In this document: piece after piece, positions 1 through 9,816 of the stretch
Layout: each line of letters starts with the position of its first letter
Numbering within the stretch: the first letter of the stretch is position 1
NCBI RefSeq assembly: GCF_000164695.2
Contig: NC_014643.1
Span: forward strand, 1 to 64,000
From: Rothia dentocariosa ATCC 17931
GTDB lineage: Bacteria; Actinomycetota; Actinomycetes; Actinomycetales; Micrococcaceae
DNA length: 64,000 nucleotides
Direction: 5' to 3'
Made by a program: the position numbers and the translations under genes
The notes under the pieces: generated by a model
What the model was told of the DNA's origin: nothing
Databases searched by the model: none
The model's input: only the letters and a program-made list of their open reading frames with translations

Positions 1-1309
1 CATATACCTTGCCAATTTCGTCTAAAGTCTTCGGCTGCCCGTCGGTCATGCCGAATCGCATAGCAACCACGCCCGCTTCACGTTCGGAGAGCGTATCGAG
101 CACCGAGTGCAGCTGCTCTTGGAGAAGAGTGAATGACACCGCGTCAGCCGGAACGACAGCCTCCGAATCCTCAATCAGGTCGCCGAACTCGGAATCGCCG
201 TCCTCACCCAGCGGCGTGTGCAGAGAAATAGGTTCGCGCCCGTACTTCTGCACCTCAATAACCTTTTCGGGAGCCATGTCCAGCTCTTTACCGAGCTCTT
301 CGGGGGTGGGTTCACGCCCCAAATCCTGAAGCATCTGACGCTGCACACGGGCGAGCTTATTAATGACCTCAACCATGTGCACAGGAATACGAATAGTACG
401 CGCCTGGTCCGCCATTGCACGGGTAATCGCCTGACGAATCCACCAGGTGGCGTAGGTGGAGAATTTAAAGCCCTTCGAGTAGTCGAATTTCTCGACCGCG
501 CGAATCAGACCAAGATTACCTTCCTGAATAAGGTCAAGGAATAGCATTCCGCGGCCCGTATAGCGTTTAGCGAGTGAGACCACGAGGCGCAGGTTCGCCT
601 CCAACAGGTGGTTCTTCGCACGCTTACCGTCATGGATCACCCAGCGCAGTTCCTTCTTGAGCTTCGGATCCATATCGGGGTTGTCGGCAAGCTTGTGCTC
701 CGCATACAGACCAGCTTCAATGCGCATCGCAAGATCGACTTCCTGCTGCGCGTTCAGGAGCGAGACTTTACCGATCTGCTTCAGGTAGTCTTTCACAGGG
801 TCAGCTGTTGCTCCGGGGGTAACGACGCGTTGAGCAGGCGCATCGTCATCATCGCTGGCGGTCAGCACGAAGCCAGAGCCTTTAGCTGCCACTTCTTCGG
901 CAGCTTTCTTCTCTTCCTTTTTGGCAACGGCTTCTTCATCTTCGTCAGCGTCTTCGTGCTCTTCGCCGTCAACGTTCTCGGGATCTAGCTCGTCGTCAAG
1001 GTCAAGATCAAACTCGTCCTCGTCGGTCTTCTTCTTACGTCCACCGGTTTTACGTTTAGTGGTTGTTTTACGCGCGCGCTTAGGCTTCTCTTCAGGCACG
1101 GCCTCGGCAGTGGTTTCGACCGAGTCCTCTGCATCAGATTTTGCGTCTTCTTGAGTTTTGGCTGCTGCGCGTTTCTTAGCAGGCGTTTTTTTTGCAGGTT
1201 TGGATGTGGCTGCAGTTTTTTTAGTGCGGGTTGTCTTTTTGGGGGTTTCGGCTACAGTCTCTTCAGAGGTTTCACCGGTCGCGGTCTTCTTGCTGGTTGC
1301 AGGTGCCAC
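1..1309 (-). CDS. sigA: Primary sigma factor SigA/RpoD (3' end cut by window)
   Basis: Group 1 sigma factor that directs RNA polymerase to housekeeping promoters. The gene runs leftward off the window: 436 codons are present, and the end of region 4 with the -35-binding helix-turn-helix is missing. Residues 1-165 form a Lys/Ala-rich then strongly acidic low-complexity arm, as in actinobacterial HrdB. Region 1.2 begins near residue 170 ([11 protein letters not shown]). Region 2 spans about 240-310 and carries the -10 recognition and melting segment ending [11 protein letters not shown]. Region 3 follows to about 390, and region 4 opens near 400. The GTG start at 1309 is preferred because AAAGG lies just upstream; the frame stays open further upstream, so a longer form is not excluded. 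A SigR-type promoter lies about 110 bases upstream. Confidence 0.96.
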   Translation of the reverse strand, partial: MAPATSKKTATGETSEETVAETPKKTTRTKKTAATSKPAKKTPAKKRAAAKTQEDAKSDAEDSVETTAEAVPEEKPKRARKTTTKRKTGGRKKKTDEDEFDLDLDDELDPENVDGEEHEDADEDEEAVAKKEEKKAAEEVAAKGSGFVLTASDDDDAPAQRVVTPGATADPVKDYLKQIGKVSLLNAQQEVDLAMRIEAGLYAEHKLADNPDMDPKLKKELRWVIHDGKRAKNHLLEANLRLVVSLAKRYTGRGMLFLDLIQEGNLGLIRAVEKFDYSKGFKFSTYATWWIRQAITRAMADQARTIRIPVHMVEVINKLARVQRQMLQDLGREPTPEELGKELDMAPEKVIEVQKYGREPISLHTPLGEDGDSEFGDLIEDSEAVVPADAVSFTLLQEQLHSVLDTLSEREAGVVAMRFGMTDGQPKTLDEIGKVY

Positions 1310-1419
1310 AAGAACCCTTTCTAACTCGTGTTGGGGTGCTTTGTCTGCAAAACACCTAAGACCCTGTCAAGTCTTGCTCCTCACATTACTGGTGAAAGCA
1401 GGGTTAGCGGAATAAATAT

Positions 1420-1446
1420 AACCGCTAAATACTGGGGATTATTCCC
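1420..1446 (-). promoter_or_regulatory. Candidate SigR-type promoter upstream of sigA
   Basis: On the minus strand GGGAAT (1446-1441) is followed after exactly 18 bases by GTT (1422-1420). This matches the GGGAAT-N18-GTT pattern of SigR/SigH-family promoters and is the same spacing as the motif in front of sigR in this window. It would give a sigA leader of roughly 100 bases. Known for the family: SigR/SigH orthologues in several actinobacteria feed into principal sigma factor genes. That it is used here is inference. Confidence 0.5.
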
Positions 1447-1583
1447 TGCGTTTTCACCTCATGAAGGCGCGCGCAAAAGCACAGACTTTACGGGGTCATC
1501 ATCAAGTATGGCAGAATCTTATTTTCTTTCAAATAAGGCTCGCCTAGACAACCCTGTTTTATTCCCTGCAAACACAACGTTCG

Positions 1584-3221
1584 CTACCCTGCCTTGGGCT
1601 CAATCGTCTCTACCTTGGCGGCGGTTGCCTCGTGAGGCAATAGAGTACTGAAGTAAAGGTCGCCACGCCAACACCGCACGGGATCCGTAATCCAGAGCGG
1701 AAATACAGATTCTGATAGGGCCTGAAAAAGAGGCATATCTTCATCACAGTGAAGCCTAGCGATATCGGCGAGAATACCTGCATAGGTGTTTCCTCCACGT
1801 AGCCAATTTATCCAGGCTTGAAGAAGCCTCAGTCGACCATACTGTTCACCCGATTGAACCGCATGCACCAACAGATTACAGAGAACTTCGAGAGCGTTAA
1901 GACGGCTCCAGGCCGGTTTATAGTCCTTTGTTAGACCGCTTAGAAATTCCACCATCCGGTCTATCTTCGTTATGTGTTCTTCCGGTCTGGTCTCAGACGA
2001 GTCGCATGTGTCGTCTAAAATCTGCTGTTGAAGTATACGATGCGTACGCCGTATCCAGTCGTGCCAGCTCACGCGACCGTGCCCGATACCTCCGATACGG
2101 GGGCTTTCGCCCCGAAAAGTTTGATAAAAGGTCTCCGGCAGCGTCGTGCGCCGACGAGTTGTTGGTTTGCCGTAGCATAGAGGTTCCACCGGTTCGTATG
2201 ATCCTTCACCGCATGCGGCATGCATACAGTCATATCCGTCTAGTACCCCCAGTGCTTCCGGCAGGTCTTTAGCCGCTTGGTACAGTATAAATTCTGGGGT
2301 TGCCTGGGTATTCATGCTGCACAGCAGATAGCCGGCTATTTCGGGCGATATCAGCGAACGTAAACGATCCCCAAAACTTATGGCGTTATCGTGCTCTTCG
2401 GCGTTTTCAGGAGGATAGGTACGCATTACCCAGCGTACAGCCTCAAGGGCGCTTTCCCAGTAGCAGAGTTCAATACTTTTCTGACGGTAGTAACCAGGAT
2501 GTTCTAAAACAGTATGCCGACCCGTAGCTTGGTTAAGTTCTTCTTCAAAGGTATGCATCCACAACAGACTTGCTTGTTCCCATTCTGTCACCTCATTCGT
2601 GGAGGCACTGGTTGCAGTATCCCAGAGGCATTGCGTATATGCAGACAGGGGTTCTGCGGATACTCGGCGTCCCTCATACACCCGATCGAGATAGTACGAG
2701 CTATGCATAATGTCTTCGATAGGGCCGCGGTAAGTGAGCGCAAGCTGGTTTCGATCAAGTGACCATCGCGATACGGACCCGCAGTACAGCACATCGTAAA
2801 GATCAAGATGAACATTGTTGCAAGCTGCGTAGAATGTGGGCAGCCACTGGTTGAATGAGATTCCGGCGCGATTATCGATATACAAATCCGTATTGTGTAA
2901 GACAGTGCGTGTAGCAGGTGAAAGTTGCCGCTCTCGAGTTGCCGCATTGCCGCTAAAGATCAAAGCAAAGACCCCAGTAATGGGCTCGAACCCGTCAACG
3001 GTGGCGGGTACCAGATTCGCTAACTTATCAAAATATTGTTCTAGATCTTGTTGCTCATCAGGAAGATTAACGCGTATACACGGCCCTACGGCATGCTTCG
3101 TCACGCTTAAAAGCACCAGCGATTCTTGCGGCCAGTATCCAAACTGATGCAGCACGAGAGCTATCAAGTCTTCTTCGGTATGTAAGCTATAGGTTGTCGT
3201 TAGGTTACTCGTTGTTGTCAT
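1584..3221 (-). CDS. DUF4192 domain-containing protein
   Basis: A 545-residue soluble protein of the actinobacterial DUF4192 family; its function is unknown. The N-terminus (SLHTEEDLIALVLHQFGYWP, then PQESLVLLSV) is the typical opening of the family, which reads as a small alpha/beta domain. The rest is Trp- and Leu-rich with no signal peptide, membrane segment or recognisable catalytic motif. The C-terminal part (about 440-545) resembles the family's tetratricopeptide-like helical end with a DEDMPLF segment. It is a single-gene unit between sigA and a PAC2 gene, all read leftward. Its upstream gap holds two perfect DnaA boxes, so the promoter may be DnaA-responsive (inference). Confidence 0.8.
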   Translation of the reverse strand: MTTTSNLTTTYSLHTEEDLIALVLHQFGYWPQESLVLLSVTKHAVGPCIRVNLPDEQQDLEQYFDKLANLVPATVDGFEPITGVFALIFSGNAATRERQLSPATRTVLHNTDLYIDNRAGISFNQWLPTFYAACNNVHLDLYDVLYCGSVSRWSLDRNQLALTYRGPIEDIMHSSYYLDRVYEGRRVSAEPLSAYTQCLWDTATSASTNEVTEWEQASLLWMHTFEEELNQATGRHTVLEHPGYYRQKSIELCYWESALEAVRWVMRTYPPENAEEHDNAISFGDRLRSLISPEIAGYLLCSMNTQATPEFILYQAAKDLPEALGVLDGYDCMHAACGEGSYEPVEPLCYGKPTTRRRTTLPETFYQTFRGESPRIGGIGHGRVSWHDWIRRTHRILQQQILDDTCDSSETRPEEHITKIDRMVEFLSGLTKDYKPAWSRLNALEVLCNLLVHAVQSGEQYGRLRLLQAWINWLRGGNTYAGILADIARLHCDEDMPLFQALSESVFPLWITDPVRCWRGDLYFSTLLPHEATAAKVETIEPKAG

Positions 3222-3273
3222 ATCTTTACTATGGCAAGATTGCTCACCTTAAAAGTTCGCAGACCAACTAACC

Positions 3274-3282
3274 TGTGGATAA
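3274..3282 (-). promoter_or_regulatory. DnaA box (perfect 9-mer)
   Basis: TTATCCACA on the minus strand, an exact match to the consensus DnaA box, lies 53 bases upstream of the DUF4192 start. A second copy in the same orientation begins 49 bases away at 3323. Confidence 0.6.
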
Positions 3283-3322
3283 CCCAGGTGCATTCGCTTC
3301 GTTAGGACACATATTTCGCTTC

Positions 3323-3331
3323 TGTGGATAA
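3323..3331 (-). promoter_or_regulatory. DnaA box (perfect 9-mer)
   Basis: Second exact TTATCCACA on the minus strand in the 268-base gap between the DUF4192 and PAC2 genes, in tandem orientation with the copy at 3274. No other feature is recognised in this gap. Confidence 0.6.
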
Positions 3332-3489
3332 GAATTAGTTGTTTTCTATCCAAATATTACGATCCATACTCACACGAACAGCACAAGGCATATGTGGCCC
3401 CTAAAAATGTAGGGATGCACCCACCATAGCTTGAATTTTCTATGTTGCGTGCGCCCCTGAGTTAAACCATGGGATCTTTTGAGCCTTAC

Positions 3490-4401
3490 TTATTCTTCAT
3501 GCTCCTCAAGGAATCGCTCAAACATGGCACCGATTTCATCACGTCCAGGAATCTTATGGGCGTCGCGCTGCGAGAGTGGAATAGCGACGTTTGAGGTACG
3601 GAAGTTTTCATCGTAATTCGCTTCCATCGTCGAAATCATACGCCCAATCTCTGGGTTCTCCTTGACCTGCTCATTAATTTGCCCATGAACAGCCCGCGCA
3701 GCCTCCCTAAGCTCATCACTCGGAAAAGCCAATCGAGTTGCCATACTCACATGTTCAAGCGCGGTCAGCGTTCCCTGCGGTAAATCAGCATCAGAAACAT
3801 ACTGGGGAATATTAATGCCGAATCCTACGGTGTCGAAGCCATTCTCGGTGAAAAGAACCTCTAAAAGATTCGTCATATTAGCATGCAAATCAGCCTTAGG
3901 ACGCCATGGCGAAATCCCTTCAATGAGGTCTTTCCGAGAGCCATGCGCCGTCACAGGCATAGGACGTGTATGCGGTACAGGCATTGGAAACGCCGACACC
4001 AGCACCACAAGTGAAGGGTCCAGCGTCCGCACAATAGACAACAACGCCTGCTGAAAACGCTGCCATTGATAATCAGGTTCTGAACCGGTCAAAAGCAAGA
4101 AAGGCTTATCAAGGGTATCTTCGACCGCATAAAGCTTCAGAGCAGGCATAATTGGCTGCTCAAAATGGTCTTTATTGAAGAAAATATGCGGTCTGCGGCT
4201 ACGGTAATCATGAAGCTGATCCGTATCAAACTCCACAACCTCAATATTCTTAAGTTCCTTGAGAAGAAAATGCCCCAGCTGCCCCGCTGTGGATCCTGCA
4301 TCCTGTGGGCTTGAGAGAGCAATAACCAGAGTGAGATTTTTCAACCGTGCATCATGAAGAATTTTATTATTCGCCAAATATAAATCTTCAGGGTTTAACA
4401 T
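3490..4401 (-). CDS. PAC2 family protein
   Basis: A 303-residue PAC2 (proteasome assembly chaperone 2-like) protein. The family is common in actinobacteria, which have proteasomes or Pup systems, but the bacterial members have no firmly assigned role. Family features are the N-terminal segment KNLTLVIALSSPQDAGSTAG, the central PFLLLTGSEPDYQW and VVLVSAFPMPVPHTRPMPV blocks, and an acidic C-terminus ending in EEHEE. There are no membrane segments. The ATG at 4401 is chosen over the GTG at 4407 because AAGGAG ends five bases before the ATG and runs into the GTG. The gene is divergent from pepA across a 225-base promoter gap. Confidence 0.82.
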   Translation of the reverse strand: MLNPEDLYLANNKILHDARLKNLTLVIALSSPQDAGSTAGQLGHFLLKELKNIEVVEFDTDQLHDYRSRRPHIFFNKDHFEQPIMPALKLYAVEDTLDKPFLLLTGSEPDYQWQRFQQALLSIVRTLDPSLVVLVSAFPMPVPHTRPMPVTAHGSRKDLIEGISPWRPKADLHANMTNLLEVLFTENGFDTVGFGINIPQYVSDADLPQGTLTALEHVSMATRLAFPSDELREAARAVHGQINEQVKENPEIGRMISTMEANYDENFRTSNVAIPLSQRDAHKIPGRDEIGAMFERFLEEHEE

Positions 4402-4626
4402 CTTCACTCCTTTCCCTCGCCGGGTTTAGTCTCTGAACTTTTTATTTTAATGTATGTGCCTAACCGCAACAGTACTATTTCCTAGTCTCTCGCGCGAGGC
4501 GAACACTCGTAAAAGCGTTAGAAGGGTCTTTTCACCGTACCTGTTCGTCAAGATTTCCGATACCCGCAGTGTACAGTAGAAACACATTACCCAATATCAA
4601 TATTCCAACCCATTCGCGGAGGAACT

Positions 4627-6120
4627 ATGTCGACAGCACTTTCTCTTCACACCAACGACCTGCAATCGCTGAATGCTGAGGTACTTGTTCTCGGCGTCTT
4701 TTCGGGAGAAGACGGACCTTACCTAGCCTCAAATTCACTTCCTGATGACTCGGCGCAGAGCATCAATAAACTTCTGGAGTCTCTAGGTGCCACAGGTGCT
4801 CTCGACCAAATACTTCGCCTCCCCGGCGTAGAAGGGGCATCGTCCGACATCATCGCTCTCATCGGTTTAGGCTCAGACACCACAATTGACCAGGAGCGCC
4901 TAAATGCCCTTCGCTTCGCTGCTGGCTCGGCAACCCGTCAGCTTTTAGGAACTGCACATATCGCGCTCGACTTCGGTATTACCTCACGCGACGAAATTGA
5001 AGCTGTAGCTCACGGTGCCGTTCTCGGATCATTCTCCGAAGAAGGAGTACGCAGCAAAACTGCAGATTCCGTTCGAGACGAAGCGGAGTCCATCACCATT
5101 GTGGCAAAAGCCGATGCCAGCGAAGCCGAGCCCGCCCTCGTTCGCGCCGTCATCCTGGGCGAGGCTACCAAAGATGCGCGCCGCCTCGTCAATATGCCCC
5201 CTTCACACCTGTACCCGGAATCTTTTGCAAATCTCGCCGCAGAGCTTGTCAAAGATTATTCAGATGTCAGCATTGAAGTCTACCCCTATGACCGTTTACT
5301 CAAGGAAGGTTTTGGAGGCATCGCAGGAGTCGGTCAAGGCTCCCCGCGAAAGCCCGCACTCGCCGTTGTTAAGTACACCCCCGAGACCCCTTCTGCACAT
5401 GTGGCTCTCGTTGGCAAAGGGATTACTTTTGATACCGGTGGAAACTCCCTAAAACCTGCGGCATCTATGATGACGATGAAATGCGACATGGCAGGTGCAG
5501 CATCGGTTCTGCACGCAGTTCTTGCGGCGTCCGAGCTGGAAATTCCGGTTGAGGTCACCGGCTACCTTTGCCTTGCCGAGAATATGCCCGGTGGCGCCTC
5601 CCTGCGCCCCGAAGACATCATCACTATTCGTGACGGCCGCACGGTTGAAGTTCTCAATACCGATGCCGAAGGTCGCCTGGTCATGGCGGATGGTATTGCT
5701 CTTGCCTCCGAATCGAACCCCACCGTCATCCTTGATATTGCGACGCTCACGGGCGCAGCCATGGCAGCACTGGGACTGCGTACAGCTGCGCTTATGGGCG
5801 ATGAAGATATCCGTGATCGAGTACAGCAGGCGGGGGCAAAATCTGGTGAGGCCTACTGGCAAATCCCGCTTGAGTCCTACTTGCGTGCCTCTATGAATTC
5901 CCCGGTTGCTGATATTAAAAATATGGGTTCGCGCTACGGATCCATGATGATCGCAGGGCTCTTCCTACAAGAATTTGTGGGTGAAGGCATTCCCTGGGCT
6001 CATCTCGATATTGCTGGTCCTGCCTTTAACGAAGAAGGTGCCTACGGGTTCACCCCTAAGGAAGGTACCGGTTTTGGCACCGCGACCCTGGTGAACTTCA
6101 TCGAATCGTACGCACAGTAG
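4627..6120 (+). CDS. pepA: Leucyl aminopeptidase (M17)
   Basis: Cytosolic zinc/manganese aminopeptidase that removes N-terminal leucine and other residues and acts in peptide turnover, with Cys-Gly release likely as well. Its 497 residues are normal for the family. The N-terminal regulatory domain spans about 1-170 and the catalytic domain about 180-497. Catalytic and metal-binding motifs are intact: GKGITFDTGG with its lysine near residue 265, KCDMAGAA with a metal Asp, and the family signature NTDAEGRLVMAD near 345. GGAGG lies seven bases before the ATG. It is divergent from the PAC2 gene, and a hairpin follows the stop. Assignment is sure; substrate preference cannot be read from sequence. 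Confidence 0.96.
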   Translation: MSTALSLHTNDLQSLNAEVLVLGVFSGEDGPYLASNSLPDDSAQSINKLLESLGATGALDQILRLPGVEGASSDIIALIGLGSDTTIDQERLNALRFAAGSATRQLLGTAHIALDFGITSRDEIEAVAHGAVLGSFSEEGVRSKTADSVRDEAESITIVAKADASEAEPALVRAVILGEATKDARRLVNMPPSHLYPESFANLAAELVKDYSDVSIEVYPYDRLLKEGFGGIAGVGQGSPRKPALAVVKYTPETPSAHVALVGKGITFDTGGNSLKPAASMMTMKCDMAGAASVLHAVLAASELEIPVEVTGYLCLAENMPGGASLRPEDIITIRDGRTVEVLNTDAEGRLVMADGIALASESNPTVILDIATLTGAAMAALGLRTAALMGDEDIRDRVQQAGAKSGEAYWQIPLESYLRASMNSPVADIKNMGSRYGSMMIAGLFLQEFVGEGIPWAHLDIAGPAFNEEGAYGFTPKEGTGFGTATLVNFIESYAQ

Positions 6121-6137
6121 AGGAAACATCCGCCTTA

Positions 6138-6176
6138 TATCGGGGTCCCTAGACTGACGGTCTCAGGGCCCCGATA
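6138..6176 (+). terminator. Hairpin terminator after pepA
   Basis: An inverted repeat with arms TATCGGGG and CCCCGATA and additional inner pairing (AGAC/GTCT, and CCCT/AGGG with one bulge) starts 17 bases after the pepA stop. It is followed by a pyrimidine-rich CTGCTCTTCTTCT tail. The rest of the gap up to lpdA (6177-6464) holds no gene. Confidence 0.7.
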
Positions 6177-6464
6177 CTGCTCTTCTTCTACGTGCAAAAT
6201 CTCACATCATAAATTCCAGGATGGTTACGCTCTTCAAAAAATTTGCACAGTTTGTGCGATTATTGCCCCAAATTAGCGTCAGGTGAACTTAAAGGGTCTA
6301 AAACAGGGGTATTGTTGTAGTGAGTGTTTTTCTGCTCTCTCATAGATGCGCGCCCTCACGCAAACCGGAAGGTGCGGGTCTGCTGTTTGACAGAAAAGCA
6401 ATATAGATAAAGAACGCATTGCACCGGGGTTACAGCCCCACAATCTATGCAAGGGAGCAACATC

Positions 6465-7829
6465 GTGGCTCAAGAATTCGACATCCTTATCCTTGGCGGC
6501 GGTTCCGCTGGTTACTCTGCCGCTCTGCGTGCACGCCAGCTGGGTTTTACCGTTGGTCTCGTTGAAAAGGAAAAAGTAGGCGGCACCTGCCTGCACACCG
6601 GTTGTATTCCGACGAAGGCATACCTACACGCCGCAGAATTGGCGGAGGACGCTCGTGAAGCCTCTAAGGTAGGCGTAAACGCCACCCTAGAGTCCATCGA
6701 AATGGGTAAGGTACGCGATTACAAAGATGGTATTGTCGCGGGTAAATTCAAGGGTCTCTCCGGTCTTTTGAAGATGAAGGGCGTAGAGGTTATCGCTGGT
6801 GAAGGCAAGCTGACCGCTCAAGATACCGTGACCGTCAACGGTACGGATTACAAGGGCAAGAATATTATTCTTGCTTCCGGCTCTATTTCTAAGACTTTTG
6901 GCCTGCCTATTGAAGGTCGAGTTCTGACCTCCACCGAGGCTCTTGAAATGGACTACCTGCCGAAGAGCGCTATCGTTCTCGGTGGCGGCGTGATTGGCTG
7001 TGAGTTTGCCTCCATGTGGAAAGCTATGGGCGTAGACGTCACTATTATCGAGGGTTTGCCCAACCTCGTTCCGAACGAAGATCCCGCCATCATCAAGGTT
7101 CTTGAGCGTGCCTTCAAGAAGCGCGGCATCAAGTTCAATACTGGTACTTTCTTTGAGAAGGTTGAGCAGGACGCTAACGGTGCAAAGGTAACCCTGGCAG
7201 ACGGTAAGGTATTTGAGGCCGACATCGTGCTCGTTGCTGTTGGCCGTGGCCCCAACACTGCAAATATGGGTTACGAAGAGCAAGGCATCCCCATGGATCG
7301 TGGCTTCGTGCTTGCTAACGAGCGCCTGCACACCGGTGTTGGAAATATCTATGCTGTGGGTGACATTGTTCCTGGCGTTCAGCTTGCACACCGTGGTTAC
7401 CAACAGGGCATCTTTGTTGCCGAAGAAATTGCTGGTTTGAACCCCACCGTTGTTCCCGATGTTAATATTCCGAAGGTGACTTTCTGCGATCCTGAGATTG
7501 CTTCCGTGGGTTACTCCGAGCCGAAAGCGAAGGAGAAATTCGGTGAGGACAATGTTGAAGTTGCCGAATACAACCTAGCTGGTAATGGCAAGTCCTCAAT
7601 TTTGGGCGCTTCCGGCATCGTCAAGGTCGTGCGTGAAAAGGACGGTCCGATCGTAGGCGTTCATGCTATCGGTAAGCGTATGGGCGAGCAGATTGGCGAA
7701 GCTCAGATGTGGGTTGATTGGGAAGCATTCCCCGAGGATGTTGCTAAGTTTATCCACGCTCATCCGACTCAAAATGAGTCTCTGGGTGAGGCTGCCATGG
7801 CTCTGAACGGTACCCCGCTACACGGCTAA
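6465..7829 (+). CDS. lpdA: Dihydrolipoyl dehydrogenase (E3)
   Basis: FAD flavoprotein that re-oxidises dihydrolipoyl groups on E2 using NAD+, shared by the pyruvate and 2-oxoglutarate dehydrogenase complexes. The protein has 454 residues. It shows the FAD-binding GGGSAGYSAALRA at the N-terminus, the redox disulfide in GGTCLHTGCIPTK (about 37-49), a second dinucleotide motif VLGGGVIGCEFAS, the second FAD motif YAVGDI, and the C-terminal HAHPTQNES with the catalytic His-Glu dyad. The GTG at 6465 is preferred because AAGGGAG lies seven bases before it; the in-frame ATG at 6447 precedes that ribosome site. It stands just upstream of the E2 gene, separated by 167 bases, so it may be expressed separately. 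Confidence 0.96.
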   Translation: MAQEFDILILGGGSAGYSAALRARQLGFTVGLVEKEKVGGTCLHTGCIPTKAYLHAAELAEDAREASKVGVNATLESIEMGKVRDYKDGIVAGKFKGLSGLLKMKGVEVIAGEGKLTAQDTVTVNGTDYKGKNIILASGSISKTFGLPIEGRVLTSTEALEMDYLPKSAIVLGGGVIGCEFASMWKAMGVDVTIIEGLPNLVPNEDPAIIKVLERAFKKRGIKFNTGTFFEKVEQDANGAKVTLADGKVFEADIVLVAVGRGPNTANMGYEEQGIPMDRGFVLANERLHTGVGNIYAVGDIVPGVQLAHRGYQQGIFVAEEIAGLNPTVVPDVNIPKVTFCDPEIASVGYSEPKAKEKFGEDNVEVAEYNLAGNGKSSILGASGIVKVVREKDGPIVGVHAIGKRMGEQIGEAQMWVDWEAFPEDVAKFIHAHPTQNESLGEAAMALNGTPLHG

Positions 7830-7996
7830 TTATCGCCTTATCAAATTATGGGTATGTCACAATAGACTGAGATGCCCTATCACCAGGGCAGAGAGCTACC
7901 CCGTGTTTTGTTATCACACGAAAATTATGCGCGGGGTGGTCTTGCCCAGTAAAAGTTTTTCTAGTTCAAGCATTCACAAGGAGAATGGGAAGAGAT

Positions 7997-9670
7997 ATGT
8001 CCCACACCGTAGAATTGCCCGCATTGGGCGAATCCGTGACCGAAGGCACCGTGACCCGCTGGCTTGTAGCTGTCGGTGACACTGTTGCTGTGGACGATCC
8101 TATTGTCGAGGTTTCCACCGATAAGGTCGACACCGAGATCCCCTCGCCCGTAGCAGGCGTTGTTGAGCAGATCTTGGTGGAAGAAGACGAAGATGTTGAG
8201 GTTGGCGCTGCTCTCGTTGTCATTGGCGATGGTTCCAGTGCTCCCACAGCTGCACCTGCCGCGCCCGCTGCCGAGGCTCCTGCAGCATCCGCCCCTGCCG
8301 CTCCTGAGGCACCCGCAGCTGCTGCTGCGTCCGCTGCTGGCTCTGTATCCGGTCAGGAAGTAACTCTTCCCGCATTGGGCGAGTCTGTCACAGAGGGTAC
8401 CGTGACCCGCTGGCTGAAGGAAGTTGGTGAGCAGGTCGAGGTAGACGAACCTCTCGTAGAGGTTTCTACCGATAAGGTCGATACCGAGATTCCTTCGCCC
8501 GTAGCAGGTACCCTGCTCGAAATTCGCATTCCGGAAGACGAGGAAGCAGAGGTCGGCCAGGTTCTCGCCATCATTGGTGATTCTTCCGCCGCAGCTGCTC
8601 CTGCTGCACCGGCCGCCCCCGCGCCTGCTGCGGCAGCACCGGCGCCTGCAACTCCCGCTGCGCCTGCAGCTCCTGCTTCTGCGCCCGACACCCCTGCTAC
8701 CCCGGCGGCTCCCGCCGCCGATGGCGAAGCATACGTAACCCCGCTGGTTCGTAAGCTCGCCAAAGACAATGGTATTGACCTGTCCACTGTGAAGGGCACC
8801 GGCGTAGGCGGTCGTATCCGCAAGCAGGATGTTCAGGCAGCTATTGCCGCTAAGGGCTCGACCGCTCCTGCTGCAGCACCCGCCGCGTCAGCAGCTCCCG
8901 CCGCAGACGGTGCTCCCAAGGCAGCACATACCTTCGAAGTTTCGCCCAAGCGTGGTACCGTCGAAAAGACCGCACGCATTCGCCAGGTTATTGCAAAACG
9001 TATGCGCGAGTCCCTCGATATTTCCACTCAGCTGACTCAGGTTACCGAAGTGGATATGACCCGTGTAGCACAGCTGCGTGCCAAGGCTAAGGACGGCTTC
9101 CTCGCTCGTGAGGGCGCAAAGCTGACCTTCCTGCCTTTCTTCGCACAGGCTGTTACCGAGGCTCTGCAGCAGCACCCCGCACTGAACGCTTCCATGACCG
9201 AGGATCTGAAGCAGATTACCTACCCCGATTCCGAGAACGTCGCGATCGCTGTAGATACCCCCAAGGGTCTGCTTGTTCCCGTTATCAAGAACGCATCGGA
9301 TCTCGGCATCGCTGGCTTGGCTAAGGCAATTGGTGACTTGGGTGGACGTGCCCGCACCGGCGATATCGCTCCCGAAGAGCTGACCGGCTCTACCTTTACC
9401 ATCACCAATATCGGTTCCTTCGGGGCTCTGTTTGATACCCCGATTATCAACCAGCCGAACGTGGCGATCTTGGGTACCGGCTCCATCGTGAAGCGCCCCA
9501 TGGTGGTTAAGGACGTTGATGGCAACGATTCAATTGCGATTCGCTCCATGTGCTACCTCTCCCTCACCTACGATCACCGCGTGGTCGATGGTGCGGATGC
9601 AGGTCGCTTCCTGTACACCCTCAAGACTCGCCTGGAAGAGGCAAACTTTGAGGCTGAGCTCGGTCTCTAA
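7997..9670 (+). CDS. sucB: Dihydrolipoamide acyltransferase E2 with two lipoyl domains (SucB/DlaT)
   Basis: E2 core of 2-oxo acid dehydrogenase complexes, moving acyl groups from E1 to CoA. The 557 residues comprise two near-identical lipoyl domains (about 1-76 and 116-195) each with the lipoylated lysine in [12 protein letters not shown], Ala/Pro-rich swinging linkers, an E3/E1-binding domain near 245-280 ([15 protein letters not shown]), and a catalytic domain from about 320 with [13 protein letters not shown] near the end. The ATG at 7997 is chosen because the protein then starts [12 protein letters not shown] like its homologues; the ATG at 7985 abuts AAGGAG too closely. The name sucB is conventional. 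In related actinobacteria this E2 serves pyruvate dehydrogenase and also supplies lipoyl groups to OdhA, which is encoded at 29.4 kb. Confidence 0.94.
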   Translation: MSHTVELPALGESVTEGTVTRWLVAVGDTVAVDDPIVEVSTDKVDTEIPSPVAGVVEQILVEEDEDVEVGAALVVIGDGSSAPTAAPAAPAAEAPAASAPAAPEAPAAAAASAAGSVSGQEVTLPALGESVTEGTVTRWLKEVGEQVEVDEPLVEVSTDKVDTEIPSPVAGTLLEIRIPEDEEAEVGQVLAIIGDSSAAAAPAAPAAPAPAAAAPAPATPAAPAAPASAPDTPATPAAPAADGEAYVTPLVRKLAKDNGIDLSTVKGTGVGGRIRKQDVQAAIAAKGSTAPAAAPAASAAPAADGAPKAAHTFEVSPKRGTVEKTARIRQVIAKRMRESLDISTQLTQVTEVDMTRVAQLRAKAKDGFLAREGAKLTFLPFFAQAVTEALQQHPALNASMTEDLKQITYPDSENVAIAVDTPKGLLVPVIKNASDLGIAGLAKAIGDLGGRARTGDIAPEELTGSTFTITNIGSFGALFDTPIINQPNVAILGTGSIVKRPMVVKDVDGNDSIAIRSMCYLSLTYDHRVVDGADAGRFLYTLKTRLEEANFEAELGL

Positions 9671-9703
9671 AGGGGTCCTGGCATGATGTAGCATCGTGTT
9701 TCA

Positions 9704-9742
9704 AGGGGTGTGTTGGCGTATAAGCCAACGCACCCCTTTTTT
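9704..9742 (+). terminator. Rho-independent terminator after sucB
   Basis: A 14-bp stem (arms AGGGGTGTGTTGGC and GCCAACGCACCCCT, one G-U pair) with a six-base loop, followed by six T. Textbook form. Confidence 0.93.
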
Positions 9743-9816
9743 ATTTTTTATTCTTCGTCGTTATGCCGAGTTTATTAAAGTAGACATTATAGTGACAGAG
9801 TGTCAGAATATTAGCT

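Noticed and set aside
6687..7403. Long open frame (238 codons) on the minus strand inside lpdA
   Set aside because: It lies wholly antisense to a certain gene, has no ribosome site and no family resemblance; long antisense frames are common opposite biased coding sequence.
7890..7950. Possible terminator between lpdA and sucB
   Set aside because: Only a six-base ACCCCG/CGGGGT pairing across a long loop; too weak to call.
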